This document shows positions 1 through 8,609 of a stretch of 64,000 bases of DNA, in pieces. The position numbers and the translations under genes are program-made. How positions within the stretch are numbered: position 1 is the first letter of the stretch; each line of letters opens with the position of its first letter. The notes beneath the pieces were generated by a model. The model made no database searches and was not told the DNA's origin. It was given only the letters and a program-made list of their open reading frames with translations. Location of the stretch: contig NZ_CP072350.1 in NCBI RefSeq assembly GCF_018127965.1, forward strand, positions 1,116,001 to 1,180,000, written 5' to 3'. This stretch comes from Prevotella melaninogenica (GTDB lineage Bacteria; Bacteroidota; Bacteroidia; Bacteroidales; Bacteroidaceae).

Positions 1-186
1 AGGTTTAAGGATACGAATAGCTGTGTGTAACTGGAAATTTGCACGATACATCATTTCCTTGTCACCCGTAAATGACACCATTCGGCGTCCTATTTGTACG
101 TTATTGGCACCTAACTGTGTCAGCTCTTTTGCTAATACTTGCTCCAAACCCATGAAGGTTTTGGCGATGAGTTCAAATTCTTGCAT
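1..186 (-). CDS. THUMP-domain class I SAM-dependent rRNA methyltransferase, N-terminal part (RlmL-like)
   Basis: The reverse strand opens at an ATG at 186 and stays open to the window edge (62 codons). The translation starts MQEFELIAKTFMGLEQVLAK and continues with a GANNVQIGRRMVSF segment. This is the beginning of the THUMP region of the RlmL/YcbY-type 23S rRNA (guanine-N2) methyltransferases found throughout Bacteroidales. THUMP binds RNA; the methyltransferase domain would lie outside the window. Family assignment is from the conserved N-terminus only. The gene is truncated by the window, not by mutation. Confidence 0.75.
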   Translation of the reverse strand, partial: MQEFELIAKTFMGLEQVLAKELTQLGANNVQIGRRMVSFTGDKEMMYRANFQLHTAIRILKP

Positions 187-328
187 TTATGTGATAAATA
201 TTTTTATATACGATGTTAAAATAAAATTAGCGGAAAACATTGTCTGATAGCTTCAATAAGAATAACCTATTGGTTGCTTATCAAGCGCTCCCCTTTTCCT
301 CTTTCGAGGTGAGAATAGGGTAGCCCCT

Positions 329-1273
329 TTATATTCCTCCGCCATATTCAAAGTCAATATCTAAGATATCTGTTTTGTTCTGTTTATACTTCTTTGTTCG
401 TGGACGCATATCTCGCGTAACCCACACATTGGCTCCAATGATACAGCCTTTCCCAATAGTGATACGGCCGAGGATAGTTGCATTGGCATAGACGACAACA
501 TCATCCTTTAGAATAGGGTGACGAGCAATTCCCTTAATAGGCTTACCATCTTTGTCAAGTGGGAAGCTCTTAGCCCCTAAAGTAACACCTTGATAGAGTT
601 TTACATGATTACCTATAATACAGGTTGCACCAATCACCACACCAGTACCATGATCAATGGTAAAATGTGTACCAATGGTCGCAGCTGGATGAATATCAAT
701 ACCAGTCTCTGAGTGCGCCATTTCAGTAATCATGCGTGGAATAAGAGGCACATTTTCTAAAACTAATTCATGTGCCAAACGATAGTTAATAACAGCCTTA
801 ATAGCTGGATAACATGAAATTACTTCTCCCAAATTGGCAGCTGCAGGGTCACCATCAAAGGCTGCTTGTATGTCTGTTGAAAGTATTTTACGCAGGGTAG
901 GGAACTTTCCGATGATACGTCCAGCTATCTTATCAGCCTCTTCCTGCATACAACGACGCGTATCAGCAGCATTCGGACAATGACAGTCTTCATTAAAACA
1001 TAGGCCAGCCATAACCTGCCGACATAGCAGTTTATGCAGTTGTTCTACATTTACACCGATTTGGTATTTTATCGTTTCAAAGTTAACAGACGAACGCCCA
1101 TAAAAACCAGGAAAGAGAATAGAACGTGAAAGTTCAATAATCTCTTCCAATTCTTTAGCTGATGGCAATGGGTCTCCATCACGATGCTCATGGCAAATAC
1201 CCTGCAACGCTTCCGGTTCAGAAAGTTCTTCAACGGTCTGTATAAGTTGCTGCGTGATGTCTTGTTTACTCAT
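329..1273 (-). CDS. cysE: Serine O-acetyltransferase (EpsC/CysE type)
   Basis: It should transfer acetyl from acetyl-CoA to L-serine, the first step of cysteine synthesis in the cytosol. The 314-residue protein has an alpha-helical N-terminal half and a left-handed beta-helix of hexapeptide repeats from about residue 190. The family catalytic signature is present as D193-I-H195-P and H208 (IDIHPAATIG, then IDHGTG). The N-terminal half is longer than in E. coli CysE, as in other Bacteroidales EpsC-like enzymes, and carries a Cys-rich stretch (CFNEDCHCP, residues 92-100). A TAtcTTTG -7 box about 40 bases upstream of the ATG fits a short leader. Divergent from the GH25 gene. Confidence 0.9.
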   Translation of the reverse strand: MSKQDITQQLIQTVEELSEPEALQGICHEHRDGDPLPSAKELEEIIELSRSILFPGFYGRSSVNFETIKYQIGVNVEQLHKLLCRQVMAGLCFNEDCHCPNAADTRRCMQEEADKIAGRIIGKFPTLRKILSTDIQAAFDGDPAAANLGEVISCYPAIKAVINYRLAHELVLENVPLIPRMITEMAHSETGIDIHPAATIGTHFTIDHGTGVVIGATCIIGNHVKLYQGVTLGAKSFPLDKDGKPIKGIARHPILKDDVVVYANATILGRITIGKGCIIGANVWVTRDMRPRTKKYKQNKTDILDIDFEYGGGI

Positions 1274-1438
1274 TGATACTGTATCGAGATGTAATTACGT
1301 TGCAAAGATAATGATTATTATCGGATTTTTATGAGTTTGTTCAAGAAAAATATACTAATTTTGCAGTGCTTTTTAAGCATCATTACAGGATAATTTAGAT
1401 TCAAAAAGAATCTTATTCAGAATGTTTCAAATATTTAA

Positions 1439-2152
1439 ATGATGAAATCAACTATATTTCCACGTACCATTAACATCTTATTTCTATCTGCCATTTGTGT
1501 AATCGCTTCTGCAGCAACATCTTCTCATAAGTCTTCAAAAAACACTAAACGTCAATATGATGGTATTGACGTATCGCATCATCAGGGACAAATCGACTGG
1601 AAAGAAGTGGCTAAAGACAAACAAATTAAATTTGTATACATCAAAGCAACACAAGGAACAAGCATAAAGGATAAAAACTACGAACAGAACATCAAGGCGG
1701 CACGCCGTCAAGGTTTACGTTGCGGTTCTTACCACTATCTTTCATGCTTAACCTCTGTTAGGTCTCAGTTTCGCAATTTCCAGAAAGCTATGCGAGGACA
1801 TAAACAGGATTTGATTCCAATGATTGACATCGAACATGATGGTGTAAGACGCTGGAGCAAGAAACAAGTACAAGATAGTGTTGCCTTATTTGCGAAATTA
1901 ATAGAGAGAAAGTATGGTAAGAAGCCACTTATTTATTCTCATGTAAGTTTCTATAATTCTCATCTTAGTCCTCAATTCAACAAGTACTTCCTTTTCTTGG
2001 GTAGATATAGTTCTGTGCGTCCATCTATCAAGGGAGTAGGCCGACATAACATCTGGCAGTTCTCCGATCGCGGTAAAGTACGTGGTATTCGTGGCTACGT
2101 AGACCTCGATCGTTTCATGTCAGGAACATCACTTGCAGCTATCCGTCTATAG
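1439..2152 (+). CDS. Glycoside hydrolase family 25 muramidase (lysozyme-like)
   Basis: Exported peptidoglycan muramidase, predicted to cut the MurNAc-GlcNAc beta-1,4 bond. The first 27 residues form a signal peptide (basic start, hydrophobic ILFLSAICVIASAAT). The GH25 domain begins YDGIDVSHHQGQIDW (Asp44 of the DVSHHQG motif) and has the catalytic DxE as D130-I-E132 (LIPMIDIEHDG). It ends near WQFSDRGKVRGIRGYVDLD, the usual GH25 close, so the gene is complete at 237 residues. Two adjacent ATGs (1439, 1442) are possible starts. A TAatTTTG box at 1356-1363 precedes it. It lies beside a transpeptidase gene on the same strand, suggesting a cell-wall remodelling pair, though 240 bases separate them. 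Confidence 0.88.
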   Translation: MMKSTIFPRTINILFLSAICVIASAATSSHKSSKNTKRQYDGIDVSHHQGQIDWKEVAKDKQIKFVYIKATQGTSIKDKNYEQNIKAARRQGLRCGSYHYLSCLTSVRSQFRNFQKAMRGHKQDLIPMIDIEHDGVRRWSKKQVQDSVALFAKLIERKYGKKPLIYSHVSFYNSHLSPQFNKYFLFLGRYSSVRPSIKGVGRHNIWQFSDRGKVRGIRGYVDLDRFMSGTSLAAIRL

Positions 2153-2393
2153 TAATTTACAATTATTTGGGCTTGTTGCAAAATAAATATAAACAGAGAA
2201 AAGTATGTTTCAAGCGAATAATTTATTCGTAATTTTGTAACCCATAAAAACTTAGATTACTTAAAACTTTCTTTTAAAGAAGAAAGAATGAGAGAACATT
2301 ATAGCTTCTGAAAGAAGAAAATATCAACCGCTTTATGAGCTATAAGCCTCGTAATTGATAATTAGAAACATATTAAGCAAGAATTTAATAAGT

Positions 2394-3557
2394 ATGCGTA
2401 AAATAACTATAAACAAAACAATTATATCATTTCGTTCTGCACTACTTGCACTCTTATTCGTAACAACGAATAGTGTTCAGGCACAAGAGTATCGTGAGGA
2501 CCCACCGCTAACATTCCGCCCACTGCTACAAGAGCTTGGCACAGAACTTATACAAGGTAAGAAGGGTAGTATAGTTGCCATTGATCCAGCCACGGGTGAG
2601 GTGCTCTGTATGGTAACAAATTCACCTACGGGTCCTAATGATGCCCTTGCTATTGCAACTGCTTATCCTCCTGGCTCAGCCATTAAGCCAGCGCAAGCGT
2701 TAGTCTTCCTCTCAGAAGGAATCGTCAAACCAGACACCAAGATTGCCTGTCATGATGGTTTTCGTGATGGAAACATAAAGGTTAAATGCCATCCGCATTA
2801 TTCTCCAGAAGCACTTGCAGGTGCATTGGCTGTATCGTGTAACACTTGGTTCTTGAAATCCTACCTATCAATGTTGAACAATACACAGAAGTATGGTTCT
2901 AAGGAGAAGGCTGTTACAACTTGGTGGGAATACATTGTTAGTATGGGACTTGGTGGCCCATTAGGTATTGACATGGCTGGCGAAAAGGGCGGATTGGTTG
3001 CCAATGTGAACTATCTATCACGCCGTTATAAGAATAATTGGGAGCCAAAAACAATTATGTGGGCAGGAATGGGACAAGGTGACATCACAGCCACTCCTTT
3101 ACAGCTCTGTAATTTAGCCGTAACGATTGCAAATCGTGGCTACTTCTTTACACCACATATTCATAAAAGCGTGGACTGGGCACCCCTCCCTTCACGCTTC
3201 CTCACGCCACGTCAGACAAAGGTTCCTTCTTACATTTATGCGGATGTCATTAAAGGTATGCGCTTAGCAGTAACAAAGGGTACAGCGACCGTACTCAACG
3301 GAACGACCTATCCAGTTTGTGGCAAGACCGGAACAGCCGAAAACGCTGGTAAGGACCATTCTATTTTCATTGGTTTCGCACCGATGAATGAACCCAAGAT
3401 TGCAATCTCTGTTTATATTGAACATGGGGGATTTGGCGCCGATGTAGCTGCCCCAATAGCAGGATTGATAATGGAGAAGTATCTTAAAGGTAAACTGAGT
3501 CCAAAATCACAAGCTATGGCAAAGCGCATTGAGCGCATAAATACGATGGACAAGTAA
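2394..3557 (+). CDS. Penicillin-binding transpeptidase-domain protein, minimal class B type
   Basis: A serine DD-transpeptidase-like protein. All three active-site motifs are present: SxxK as S95-A-I-K98, SxN as S148-C-N150, and K311-T-G in CGKTGTAEN. The N-terminus carries a signal peptide or anchor (FRSALLALLFVTTNSVQAQ). I prefer the ATG at 2394 (387 residues) over an in-frame TTG at 2355, because it puts the basic-hydrophobic segment at the start. The long dimerisation/pedestal domain of FtsI and PBP2 is missing: only about 60 residues separate the signal peptide from the SxxK motif. It may be a regulatory or accessory transpeptidase, or a beta-lactam-sensing protein; the sequence does not decide. 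Confidence 0.85.
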   Translation: MRKITINKTIISFRSALLALLFVTTNSVQAQEYREDPPLTFRPLLQELGTELIQGKKGSIVAIDPATGEVLCMVTNSPTGPNDALAIATAYPPGSAIKPAQALVFLSEGIVKPDTKIACHDGFRDGNIKVKCHPHYSPEALAGALAVSCNTWFLKSYLSMLNNTQKYGSKEKAVTTWWEYIVSMGLGGPLGIDMAGEKGGLVANVNYLSRRYKNNWEPKTIMWAGMGQGDITATPLQLCNLAVTIANRGYFFTPHIHKSVDWAPLPSRFLTPRQTKVPSYIYADVIKGMRLAVTKGTATVLNGTTYPVCGKTGTAENAGKDHSIFIGFAPMNEPKIAISVYIEHGGFGADVAAPIAGLIMEKYLKGKLSPKSQAMAKRIERINTMDK

Positions 3558-3594
3558 AATCATTTTGTAATAAAAAATCACATCATTAAAATCA

Positions 3595-3745
3595 ATAGAT
3601 GCTTAATAGCACTTCAATTAAGCATCTATTGGCTTCTAAAAGGTGCCCTTTTGAAGTCTTACTAACGCCCTTTTGAAGTCCAATTAAGCACCTTTTAATT
3701 TGCCACTTTGCAACAAGTTGATAACTAAAGAGTTATAACACCCAC
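3595..3745 (+). repeat. Family A interspersed repeat, copy A1 (forward)
   Basis: One of nine related intergenic copies. Core words are GCCCTTTTGAAGTC, TTACTAACGCCC, CAATTAAGCACCTTTT and, distally, TTGATAACTA. This copy also has an inverted pair GATGCTTAAT...ATTAAGCATC at its left end. It sits in the 364-base convergent gap between the transpeptidase and relA genes. Apart from it and the relA terminator the gap is AT-rich with nothing recognised. Confidence 0.85.
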
Positions 3746-3855
3746 CCAAAACTCTATTTTTAGGCTTACAAATAGCTTTTTACAACATTAAACTTGTAAA
3801 TATATTTCACACCAACACCTATTTTTCTTTAGCAAGATTTGATAATAACATTAAT

Positions 3856-3903
3856 AAAAAAAGCCCCCATTCTCACCTTTAAAATAGGGTAGAGAATGGG
3901 GGC
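3856..3903 (-). terminator. Rho-independent terminator of the relA/spoT gene
   Basis: Perfect 12-bp stem GCCCCCATTCTC (3863-3874) / GAGAATGGGGGC (3892-3903) with a 17-nt loop. On the reverse strand the stem is followed by a run of seven T. It lies just past the relA stop codon. Confidence 0.9.
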
Positions 3904-3921
3904 AAAGTTTATTAGATTATT

Positions 3922-6138
3922 TTATATTCTCATTACTTCCTTAACGCCCTTCACTGTTCTGAGTTTCTTGATGAGCATATTCAACTTGGAATTATCATCA
4001 AGAAGAACAACGAGGTTACCAGAGAAAAGACCATCATTCGAATCAATATTGATAGAGCGCATCACTATCTTCTCATCTTTTGAGATGATATTTGAAATGT
4101 TGCTCACAATACCGATGTCGTCATTACCTATGACACGCAGTGTAATAGCATACTGGGATGTACCCTTGCCACTCCAACGTGCCTTAACAACTCGATAGCC
4201 AAAACGCTTGCGCATCTCAGGTGCATTGGGACAATCATCGCGGTGAATCTTTATTCCTCCACTGACTGTCACAAAACCAAAGACGGGATCTCCATAGATA
4301 GGGTGACAACACTTTGCAAGCGAGAAGTCTAAACCTTTGAGATTTTTGTCAATAACAAGGACATCATCATTCTTCTTCAGATATTCTGTCGTAGGGTTCT
4401 CAAACTCAAAGTTCTCTGCACTCTCTGTCTCTTTTGTCTGATTGAGGTTGTGTGCATGATTGTAAACCTTCTGATATTCCTCGATGACATAGTTCGGATC
4501 AAGCTTCTCATCGGCAATCTGCTTATAGAATTCAGAAACCTCCTTGAAGCCTAACTTACGAATGAGTTGACCCATCGTAGAGTCTTCTATCTCAATCTTC
4601 TTATTCTTAAACCTACGTTCGAGCAATTCTTTCGCATACAGACCATCTTTGATTTGCGTTTCCTTTAACGCAAGACGTATCTTTGCCTTTGCTCGAGATG
4701 ACTTACATATATTCAGCCAATCACGATTAGGCTTCTGCGTCGTGGAGGTTAGAATCTCTACAGAATCACCACTATGTAACTCGGTTCGGAAAGATACATT
4801 CTTTCCATTTATCTTTCCACCGACACATTGATTTCCTATCTTAGAGTGGATGTGATAAGCAAAATCGAGTACTGTCACACCTTTTTGAAACTTTAGAAGG
4901 TCGCCCTTTGGCGTAAAGACATAAATCTCCTTTTCGTAAAGGTCAGACCTAAACTCGTCCATCACCTCAAGGTTGTTGCCAGCCTCAAGGGCAGAACGAA
5001 TAGAAGCTAACCAGTTATCCATTCCGCCTTCCGCCTTCACTCCTTTATATCTCCAGTGTGCAGCAAGTCCATGTTCGGCAATCTCATCCATACGTTCTGT
5101 ACGAATCTGCACTTCTACCCACTTCTTATCAGGTCCAAGTACAGTGATATGTAAACATTCATAACCATTAGACTTGGGCACAGAAAGCCAGTCGCGGAGT
5201 CGCTTTGGATTTGGCTGATACATATCCGTTACAATAGAATATGCCTGCCAACACTGCATCTTCTCCTTGTCTTCTGGTGAATCAAGAATGATACGAATGG
5301 CAAAGAGGTCATAAATACCTTCAAAGCCACACTTCTGCTTCTTCATCTTCTGCCAGATAGAATGGATTGACTTCGTGCGACCTTTAATATGAAACTTAAG
5401 CCCAGCAGCTTTAAGTTGCTCACTAACAGGAGTAATAAAGCTACTGATATAAGCATCACGCACCTTCTTGGTTGCATTCAACTTATCTTTTATATGATAG
5501 TAAGCATCATGCTCAAGATACTTTAAAGAAAGGTCTTCCAACTCACTCTTTAGCTGGTATAAACCTAACTTATGTGCCAAAGGAGCATAAAGATAGCTTG
5601 CTTCTTCAGACACCTTTCGTTGCGCTTCCTTATTCTCAACGTCACGAATCTGCCGCATAAGATTGACACGGTCAGCTATCATAATTAAGATAACACGCAT
5701 GTCCTCTGCGAAAGACAGCAGAAGGTTTCGGAAGTTTTCACTCTCGATAACTGGCGTTTTCTTATAAAGTGTCTGAACACGAATAAGCCCATGGATAATC
5801 CTCGAAGCACCATCACCATACAACTTGCTTATCTCATCAAGTGAAAGAAGTCCTGCTTGAACACTTTGATAGAGCAAAATCGAAATGACAGACTCACGAT
5901 TCAAACCAATGTCTTTAACTGCAATGACTGCAGTCTGTAGTGAACAAAGAATAGGATTCAAGCCAAAGACATTGCGTTGTATGCTATTCTCTGATATTAT
6001 CTTATCCAAATGTTCGCGCAATTTAGGAAGGTCATTCTCATAAAACGTTTCCCCAAGTGGCTTCTTCAGACTTTCGAATATCTGTTCAGATAATTCTCTT
6101 TCCTTATCCGTATAAATGAATTTCTCTTCCATAGGCAT
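3922..6138 (-). CDS. RelA/SpoT family (p)ppGpp synthetase with degenerate hydrolase domain
   Basis: Stringent-response enzyme making (p)ppGpp from GTP/GDP and ATP. Domains in order: N-terminal HD-like hydrolase region (about 1-190), synthetase (about 225-370; GRTKSIHSIWQKMKKQ, then IYDLFAIRIILD and VEVQIRTERMDEIAEHG), TGDS (about 390-450; DLLKFQKGVTVLDFAYHIHS), a helical and CC region (LAKCCHPIYGDPVFGF) and a C-terminal ACT domain. Where hydrolases have a buried His-Asp in LLHDVVEDT, this protein reads LLYQSVQAGLL, so hydrolysis is probably lost while synthesis is kept. The ATG at 6138 (738 residues) or 6132 is chosen over 6171, because a TAtcTTTG box at 6168-6161 would put transcription start downstream of 6171. 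A separate SpoT-type hydrolase would be expected elsewhere in the genome. Confidence 0.88.
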   Translation of the reverse strand: MPMEEKFIYTDKERELSEQIFESLKKPLGETFYENDLPKLREHLDKIISENSIQRNVFGLNPILCSLQTAVIAVKDIGLNRESVISILLYQSVQAGLLSLDEISKLYGDGASRIIHGLIRVQTLYKKTPVIESENFRNLLLSFAEDMRVILIMIADRVNLMRQIRDVENKEAQRKVSEEASYLYAPLAHKLGLYQLKSELEDLSLKYLEHDAYYHIKDKLNATKKVRDAYISSFITPVSEQLKAAGLKFHIKGRTKSIHSIWQKMKKQKCGFEGIYDLFAIRIILDSPEDKEKMQCWQAYSIVTDMYQPNPKRLRDWLSVPKSNGYECLHITVLGPDKKWVEVQIRTERMDEIAEHGLAAHWRYKGVKAEGGMDNWLASIRSALEAGNNLEVMDEFRSDLYEKEIYVFTPKGDLLKFQKGVTVLDFAYHIHSKIGNQCVGGKINGKNVSFRTELHSGDSVEILTSTTQKPNRDWLNICKSSRAKAKIRLALKETQIKDGLYAKELLERRFKNKKIEIEDSTMGQLIRKLGFKEVSEFYKQIADEKLDPNYVIEEYQKVYNHAHNLNQTKETESAENFEFENPTTEYLKKNDDVLVIDKNLKGLDFSLAKCCHPIYGDPVFGFVTVSGGIKIHRDDCPNAPEMRKRFGYRVVKARWSGKGTSQYAITLRVIGNDDIGIVSNISNIISKDEKIVMRSINIDSNDGLFSGNLVVLLDDNSKLNMLIKKLRTVKGVKEVMRI

Positions 6139-6276
6139 AATATATTCTATTTTCCAAAGGCAAAGATACAAAGAATTTCGATATAATTAGAAATAAATGT
6201 GTCAAATAGTTCCTTTCTTTCGGTTTAATTCGTTATTTTTGCAGTTAAAATACAATCTTTTTAATACCTTACCATT

Positions 6277-7794
6277 ATGTTGAAGAAAGAAGACCTAAAA
6301 CAGATTCATGACAAAGGAATAAGTAAAGAACAGATAAATAGACAGTTGGAAGACTTCAAAAGAGGCTTTCCTTACTTGAAACTTGAAGGTGCTGCAACAC
6401 CAAAGAAAGGTGTTATGGTACTCGATAAGAATGCTTGTGAGGCTGCTTGCAAAGCATGGCGGGATTATCAAACTCATGGGCATAAAGTTGTCAAGTTTGT
6501 TCCAGCTTCTGGTGCAGCCAGCCGCATGTTCAAAGACCTTTTTGCATTCCTCAATGGAAATAATGAAGCACCAGTTAGTGATTTTGAAAAGGAGTTCTTC
6601 TCAAATATTCACCACTTTGCGTTCTACGAGGTGTTATCAGCCAAATGTCAGCAGCTGGAAGGTAAGACTATCGACGCGTTGATAGCTAAAGGACGATACA
6701 AAGCTGTCGTTGCTACATTATTAAATAAGGAAGGATTAAATTACGGACAGCTACCTAAGGGGTTGTTGTTGTTCCATTCTTATGACGATGGAGCACGTAC
6801 TCCAATGGAAGAACATTTGGTTGAAGCTGCTCGGTATGCGGAAAGTAACAAGCAAGCACACGTACATTTCACCGTATCACACGAACACTTAGCCTTCTTC
6901 AAACAAAGAGTAGCTGACAAGCAGGCTAAATTTGAAGGTAAATTCGGTGTAAACTTTGATATTTCTTTCTCTGAACAGAAGCCAAGTACAGATACAATTG
7001 CTGTAAATCTTGACAATACTCCGTTCCGTAATGAGGACGACTCATTATTGTTCCGTCCTGGTGGTCATGGCGCATTGATAGAGAATTTAAATGATTTGGA
7101 TGCTGAAATCGTATTCATTAAGAATATAGATAATGTGGTACCAGACCGCTTGAAGGAAGAAACCATCAGTTGGAAGATGATTATTGCAGGTAAACTTGTA
7201 ACCTTACAAGAGCGTGCTTTTGCTTATCTTCATAAATTGGAAGAAGGTAATTGTACACATTCAGAACTCGAAGAGATGCTTGATTTCTTACAGAATGACC
7301 TCTCTTGTGAGAAGCATGATGTGGCTTCTTTGAATGATACAGCACTGGCAGAATACTTATATAAGAAGTTAAACCGTCCAATGCGTGTATGCGGTATGGT
7401 AAAGAACGTTGGTGAACCAGGTGGCGGTCCGTTCCTCGCTTATAATCAAGATGGTACTGTCAGCCTTCAGATTCTTGAGAGTTCTCAGATTGACAAGAAC
7501 AACGAAGCATCTATGAAGATGTTTACAGAAGGTACACACTTCAACCCTGTTGACCTTGTTTGCGCTATCAAAGATTACAAAGGCAATGCTTTTGACTTGA
7601 CAAAGTATGTCGATAAGTCAACAGGCTTCATCAGTTCAAAGTCAAAGAATGGTCGTGAACTTAAGGCTTTGGAACTTCCGGGCTTGTGGAATGGTGCTAT
7701 GAGCGATTGGAATACAGTCTTTGTAGAAGTACCACTCGGCACTTTCAACCCTGTAAAGACTGTCAACGATCTTCTGCGCGAGCAGCATCAATAA
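6277..7794 (+). CDS. DUF4301 family protein
   Basis: A 505-residue cytosolic protein of a family common in Bacteroidetes and without an assigned function that I know. No signal peptide or membrane segment. Visible motifs are VVKFVPASGAASRMFKDL (about 70-90), HSYDDGARTPMEEHLVEA (about 167-185), LLFRPGGHGALIENLNDLDA (about 258-277) and VCGMVKNVGEPGGGPFLAYN (about 371-390). The spacing of a Gly/Ala/Ser-Arg-Met loop, a PGGHGAL motif and an acidic DADIVFIKNIDN-like segment resembles sugar-phosphate nucleotidylyltransferases or UTP-dependent uridylyltransferases; this is inference. A TAttTTTG box at 6234-6241 precedes it and a hairpin follows. Confidence 0.8.
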   Translation: MLKKEDLKQIHDKGISKEQINRQLEDFKRGFPYLKLEGAATPKKGVMVLDKNACEAACKAWRDYQTHGHKVVKFVPASGAASRMFKDLFAFLNGNNEAPVSDFEKEFFSNIHHFAFYEVLSAKCQQLEGKTIDALIAKGRYKAVVATLLNKEGLNYGQLPKGLLLFHSYDDGARTPMEEHLVEAARYAESNKQAHVHFTVSHEHLAFFKQRVADKQAKFEGKFGVNFDISFSEQKPSTDTIAVNLDNTPFRNEDDSLLFRPGGHGALIENLNDLDAEIVFIKNIDNVVPDRLKEETISWKMIIAGKLVTLQERAFAYLHKLEEGNCTHSELEEMLDFLQNDLSCEKHDVASLNDTALAEYLYKKLNRPMRVCGMVKNVGEPGGGPFLAYNQDGTVSLQILESSQIDKNNEASMKMFTEGTHFNPVDLVCAIKDYKGNAFDLTKYVDKSTGFISSKSKNGRELKALELPGLWNGAMSDWNTVFVEVPLGTFNPVKTVNDLLREQHQ

Positions 7795-7861
7795 ACATTA
7801 TGAGCAGCATTAATAAGCATCATAAGAACAAAACTTAGTTTCGTTCACGATAAACTCAATT

Positions 7862-7906
7862 ATTCCCAACCCTTAGAAAACTGATTTCTAAAGGTTGGGA
7901 ATCTTA
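7862..7906 (+). terminator. Probable terminator after the DUF4301 gene
   Basis: Inverted repeat ATTCCCAACCCTTAGAAA / TTTCTAAAGGTTGGGAAT with one mismatch and a 5-base loop, 67 bases after the stop codon. Only a weak T-rich tail follows (CTTATTAT). Confidence 0.65.
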
Positions 7907-8030
7907 TTATCCATGAATGTTACGATATTAATTATTTGACACACAAACACTACTTCTCGACCCATGATAAACATAATTTGGTGCGATGTTTATCTGTCTT
8001 CTACAAATAACGTATTCCCTTATTAATTGA

Positions 8031-8446
8031 AGTTTGCAAACTATTTTCGTACTTTTCAAAACCAAGACATGCTCTTTTGGGTGCTAAAAGACGCCCAATT
8101 GACTTGCAAAAGGTGCCCTTTAAGACCCTTACTAACGCCCTTTTGAAGTCCAATTAAGCACCTTTTATTTTACTACTTGATAACTACTTGATTCTCTGTT
8201 GATTGCAAACCTGCCTCTTATATATGTTTTTGCTGTTAGTTATAGATGTTTTCTTTGAAATTATGTAATTATTTTTCAAACCTTTATCTGCATATTTTCG
8301 AAGTCTAAAAAGAAATGATTTTCAATGTCAGAGGATGATAATAGGATAGAATGTTGACTATCTTAGCCAAATTTTTATTTAATGAATGGCTATGATTCTT
8401 CCATTAAAGCAATACGAAAAGTGTCCACACATTTAACGGAAGGACA
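8031..8446 (+). repeat. Long interspersed element L-A, copy 1 (contains family A copy A2 at 8068-8168)
   Basis: About 415 bases that align, with divergence, to 26515-26930. Shared words run from GTTTGCAAACTATTTTCG through the family A core, TGTAATTATTTTTC, GATGATAATA, TTTTTATTTAATGA to a terminal inverted repeat TTCCATTAAA (8399-8408) / TTTAACGGAA (8432-8441). It fills most of the 815-base gap upstream of rho. No open reading frame of note lies in it. Confidence 0.75.
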
Positions 8447-8498
8447 CTATTATATCCTATTCATCCACAGAATAATATCAAAAAAAGATAAGAGAAAT

Positions 8499-8530
8499 CT
8501 TGTAAGGTTCAAATAAAAATTATACCTTTG
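8499..8530 (+). promoter_or_regulatory. Promoter of rho
   Basis: -7 box TAccTTTG at 8523-8530 with CTTG at 8499-8502, a 20-base spacer, matching the Bacteroidetes sigma-ABfr pattern. It predicts a leader of roughly 70 nt, in which GTTTCA...TGAAAC could form a small hairpin. Confidence 0.65.
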
Positions 8531-8609
8531 CGCCACAAAAGACACATTTAATGATGTTTCACCTTATGAAACGTCGACACTATCAAATGTAATTTCCCAT
8601 ACATATTAT

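Noticed and set aside
281..345. Terminator after cysE
   Set aside because: Only a 4-bp GAAA-loop hairpin with an A-rich tail is visible, too weak to call.
3595..3745. Possible CRISPR array in the family A or family B repeats
   Set aside because: The units follow each other directly with no unique spacers of constant length and no cas genes are near.
6139..6171. Upstream start for the RelA/SpoT gene
   Set aside because: A -7 box lies inside it, so the extra codons would not be transcribed.
8500..8535. tRNA T-loop word AAGGTTCAAAT
   Set aside because: No acceptor or anticodon stem surrounds it; it falls within the rho promoter spacer.
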